Shown here: positions 12,979 to 13,681 of the stretch, in pieces | How positions within the stretch are numbered: the stretch's first letter is position 1 | How the letters are laid out: every line of letters begins with the position of its first letter | Source: Spongiibacteraceae bacterium UBA5047 | GTDB taxonomy: Bacteria > Pseudomonadota > Gammaproteobacteria > Pseudomonadales > Spongiibacteraceae | Length of the DNA: 13,681 nucleotides | Assembly (NCBI GenBank): GCA_002415025.1 | Contig: DIBR01000004.1 | Coordinates: forward strand, 6,985-20,665 | Direction: 5' to 3' | Translations under genes and position numbers: made by a program | Notes under the pieces: model-generated | Told to the model about the DNA's origin: nothing | Seen by the model: only the letters and a program-made list of their open reading frames with translations | Databases searched by the model: none

Positions 12979-13681
12979 TCAGGCTCCCAGCCAGCTTTGG
13001 CCACACACGCGCACAATATTACCGGTGACACCACTGGCGGCGGGGTTGGCAAAAAAGGCAATGGTTTCCGCCACGTCTTCAGGCAAGCCACCCTGAGACA
13101 GCGAATTCAGGCGGCGCCCGACCTCGCGGGTCATCAGCGGAATGGCGGCCGTCATTTGGGTCTCGATAAATCCGGGTGCGACTGCATTGATGGTAATGCC
13201 TTTGGCCAAAAGCGCGGGCGCCATCTGCTCGACGTAACCGATAACACCCGCCTTGGATGCAGCATAATTGGCCTGCCCGCGTTGACCTGCAATGCCATTC
13301 ATGGACGATACCCCGACAATACGCCCGCCCGTATTCAGGGCTCCGGCGTCCAGCAGGGCGCTATTGATGCGCAGTGCGGCGGTGAGGTTGATATTGATGG
13401 TCATATCCCACCAGTGCTCGGGCATATTGGCGAGTGTTTTGTCGCGGGTGACACCAGCGTTGTGTACCACAATATCGAAGCCGCCCAGTTCTTTGGCCAG
13501 CGCCACCAGCTGTGCTGGCGTGTCGTCGGCGGTAATATCGGCGACCAGCGCCTTGCCGGCCAGCTTGCCCATCAAGGCTTCGAGGTCGGCGCGCATGGGC
13601 TCAACATCCAAACCAATCACTGTGGCGCCGTCGCGGGCCAGCGTGCTGGCAATGGCGGCGCCAATCCCCCGGCTGGCACCG
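12979..13681 (-). CDS. 3-oxoacyl-ACP/CoA reductase, FabG-type SDR (5' part outside window)
   Basis: FabG-type enzymes reduce 3-oxoacyl thioesters with NAD(P)H. The reading frame runs off the right edge. Before the internal GTG at 13620 it still encodes GASRGIGAAIASTLARDGA, the Rossmann glycine motif, so that GTG is not the start. Further on come VHNAGVTRD, the catalytic GVSSMNG serine and YAASK, and GFIETQM. The C-terminal VCGQSWLGA resembles high-molecular-weight FabG proteins such as mycobacterial FabG4, but whether an extra N-terminal domain exists cannot be seen. The neighbouring MaoC hydratase would act on the hydroxyacyl product. It faces the AraC-type gene tail to tail with an 18-base gap and no obvious terminator. 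Confidence 0.92.
   Translation of the reverse strand, partial: GASRGIGAAIASTLARDGATVIGLDVEPMRADLEALMGKLAGKALVADITADDTPAQLVALAKELGGFDIVVHNAGVTRDKTLANMPEHWWDMTININLTAALRINSALLDAGALNTGGRIVGVSSMNGIAGQRGQANYAASKAGVIGYVEQMAPALLAKGITINAVAPGFIETQMTAAIPLMTREVGRRLNSLSQGGLPEDVAETIAFFANPAASGVTGNIVRVCGQSWLGA

Noticed and set aside
13618..13620. GTG at 13620 as the start of a short FabG
   Set aside because: The frame continues to the window edge and encodes the Rossmann glycine motif upstream, so the true start lies outside the window.

Overview
The window looks like chromosomal DNA of a moderately GC-rich Gram-negative bacterium, most likely a marine-type gammaproteobacterium. The grounds are two lipoboxed lipoproteins, a PilZ protein, GTAG/GTGG-headed REP-like palindromes, compact gene packing, and a FabG / MaoC / AraC neighbourhood typical of lipid-metabolising gammaproteobacteria. 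The genus cannot be fixed from sequence alone. No rRNA, tRNA, CRISPR array, insertion sequence, phage gene or plasmid gene was seen.

Left part (1-2043): cysC (APS kinase) and sat (single-chain ATP sulfurylase) together turn sulfate and ATP into PAPS. They are separated by a 104-base gap holding a heptanucleotide tandem repeat. They end at a very strong hairpin terminator with a perfect 17-bp stem.

Middle left (2193-5949): a lipoprotein-type Ntn-hydrolase acylase of the penicillin/AHL/aculeacin acylase family runs rightward. It overlaps by 14 bases, tail to tail, a leftward PAPS-type sulfotransferase. The sulfotransferase is a plausible local consumer of the PAPS made by CysC and Sat, but this rests on proximity only.

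Middle (6126-10637): seven closely packed rightward genes encode an SDR oxidoreductase, an HSL-type alpha/beta hydrolase, a Kazal-like lipoprotein, a PilZ-domain protein, a small membrane-anchored protein of unknown function, a limonene-epoxide-hydrolase-like protein and a LuxR-type regulator with an N-terminal sensor region. Gaps are 67 bases or less, and one junction overlaps as ATGA. The enzymes suggest processing of a hydrophobic substrate (epoxide or alcohol, ester, ketone), perhaps under the LuxR-type regulator. The substrate cannot be read from the sequence.

Right part (10638-13681): a 256-base convergent intergenic region holds a nested arrangement of two REP-like palindrome families, each present as an inverted pair. 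In both families most or all differences between copies are compensatory base-pair changes. After it come a leftward MaoC-type hydratase, a divergent rightward AraC-type regulator and a leftward FabG-type reductase cut by the window edge. MaoC and FabG recall the mycobacterial HtdX/FabG4 pairing in fatty acyl thioester metabolism, and the AraC gene between them may control one or both.

The most unusual items are the nested REP mosaic, the Kazal-like lipoprotein with a two-cysteine insert next to a PilZ gene with a degenerate second motif, and the sulfation-type gene neighbourhood. None amounts to a clear new defence or mobile system.
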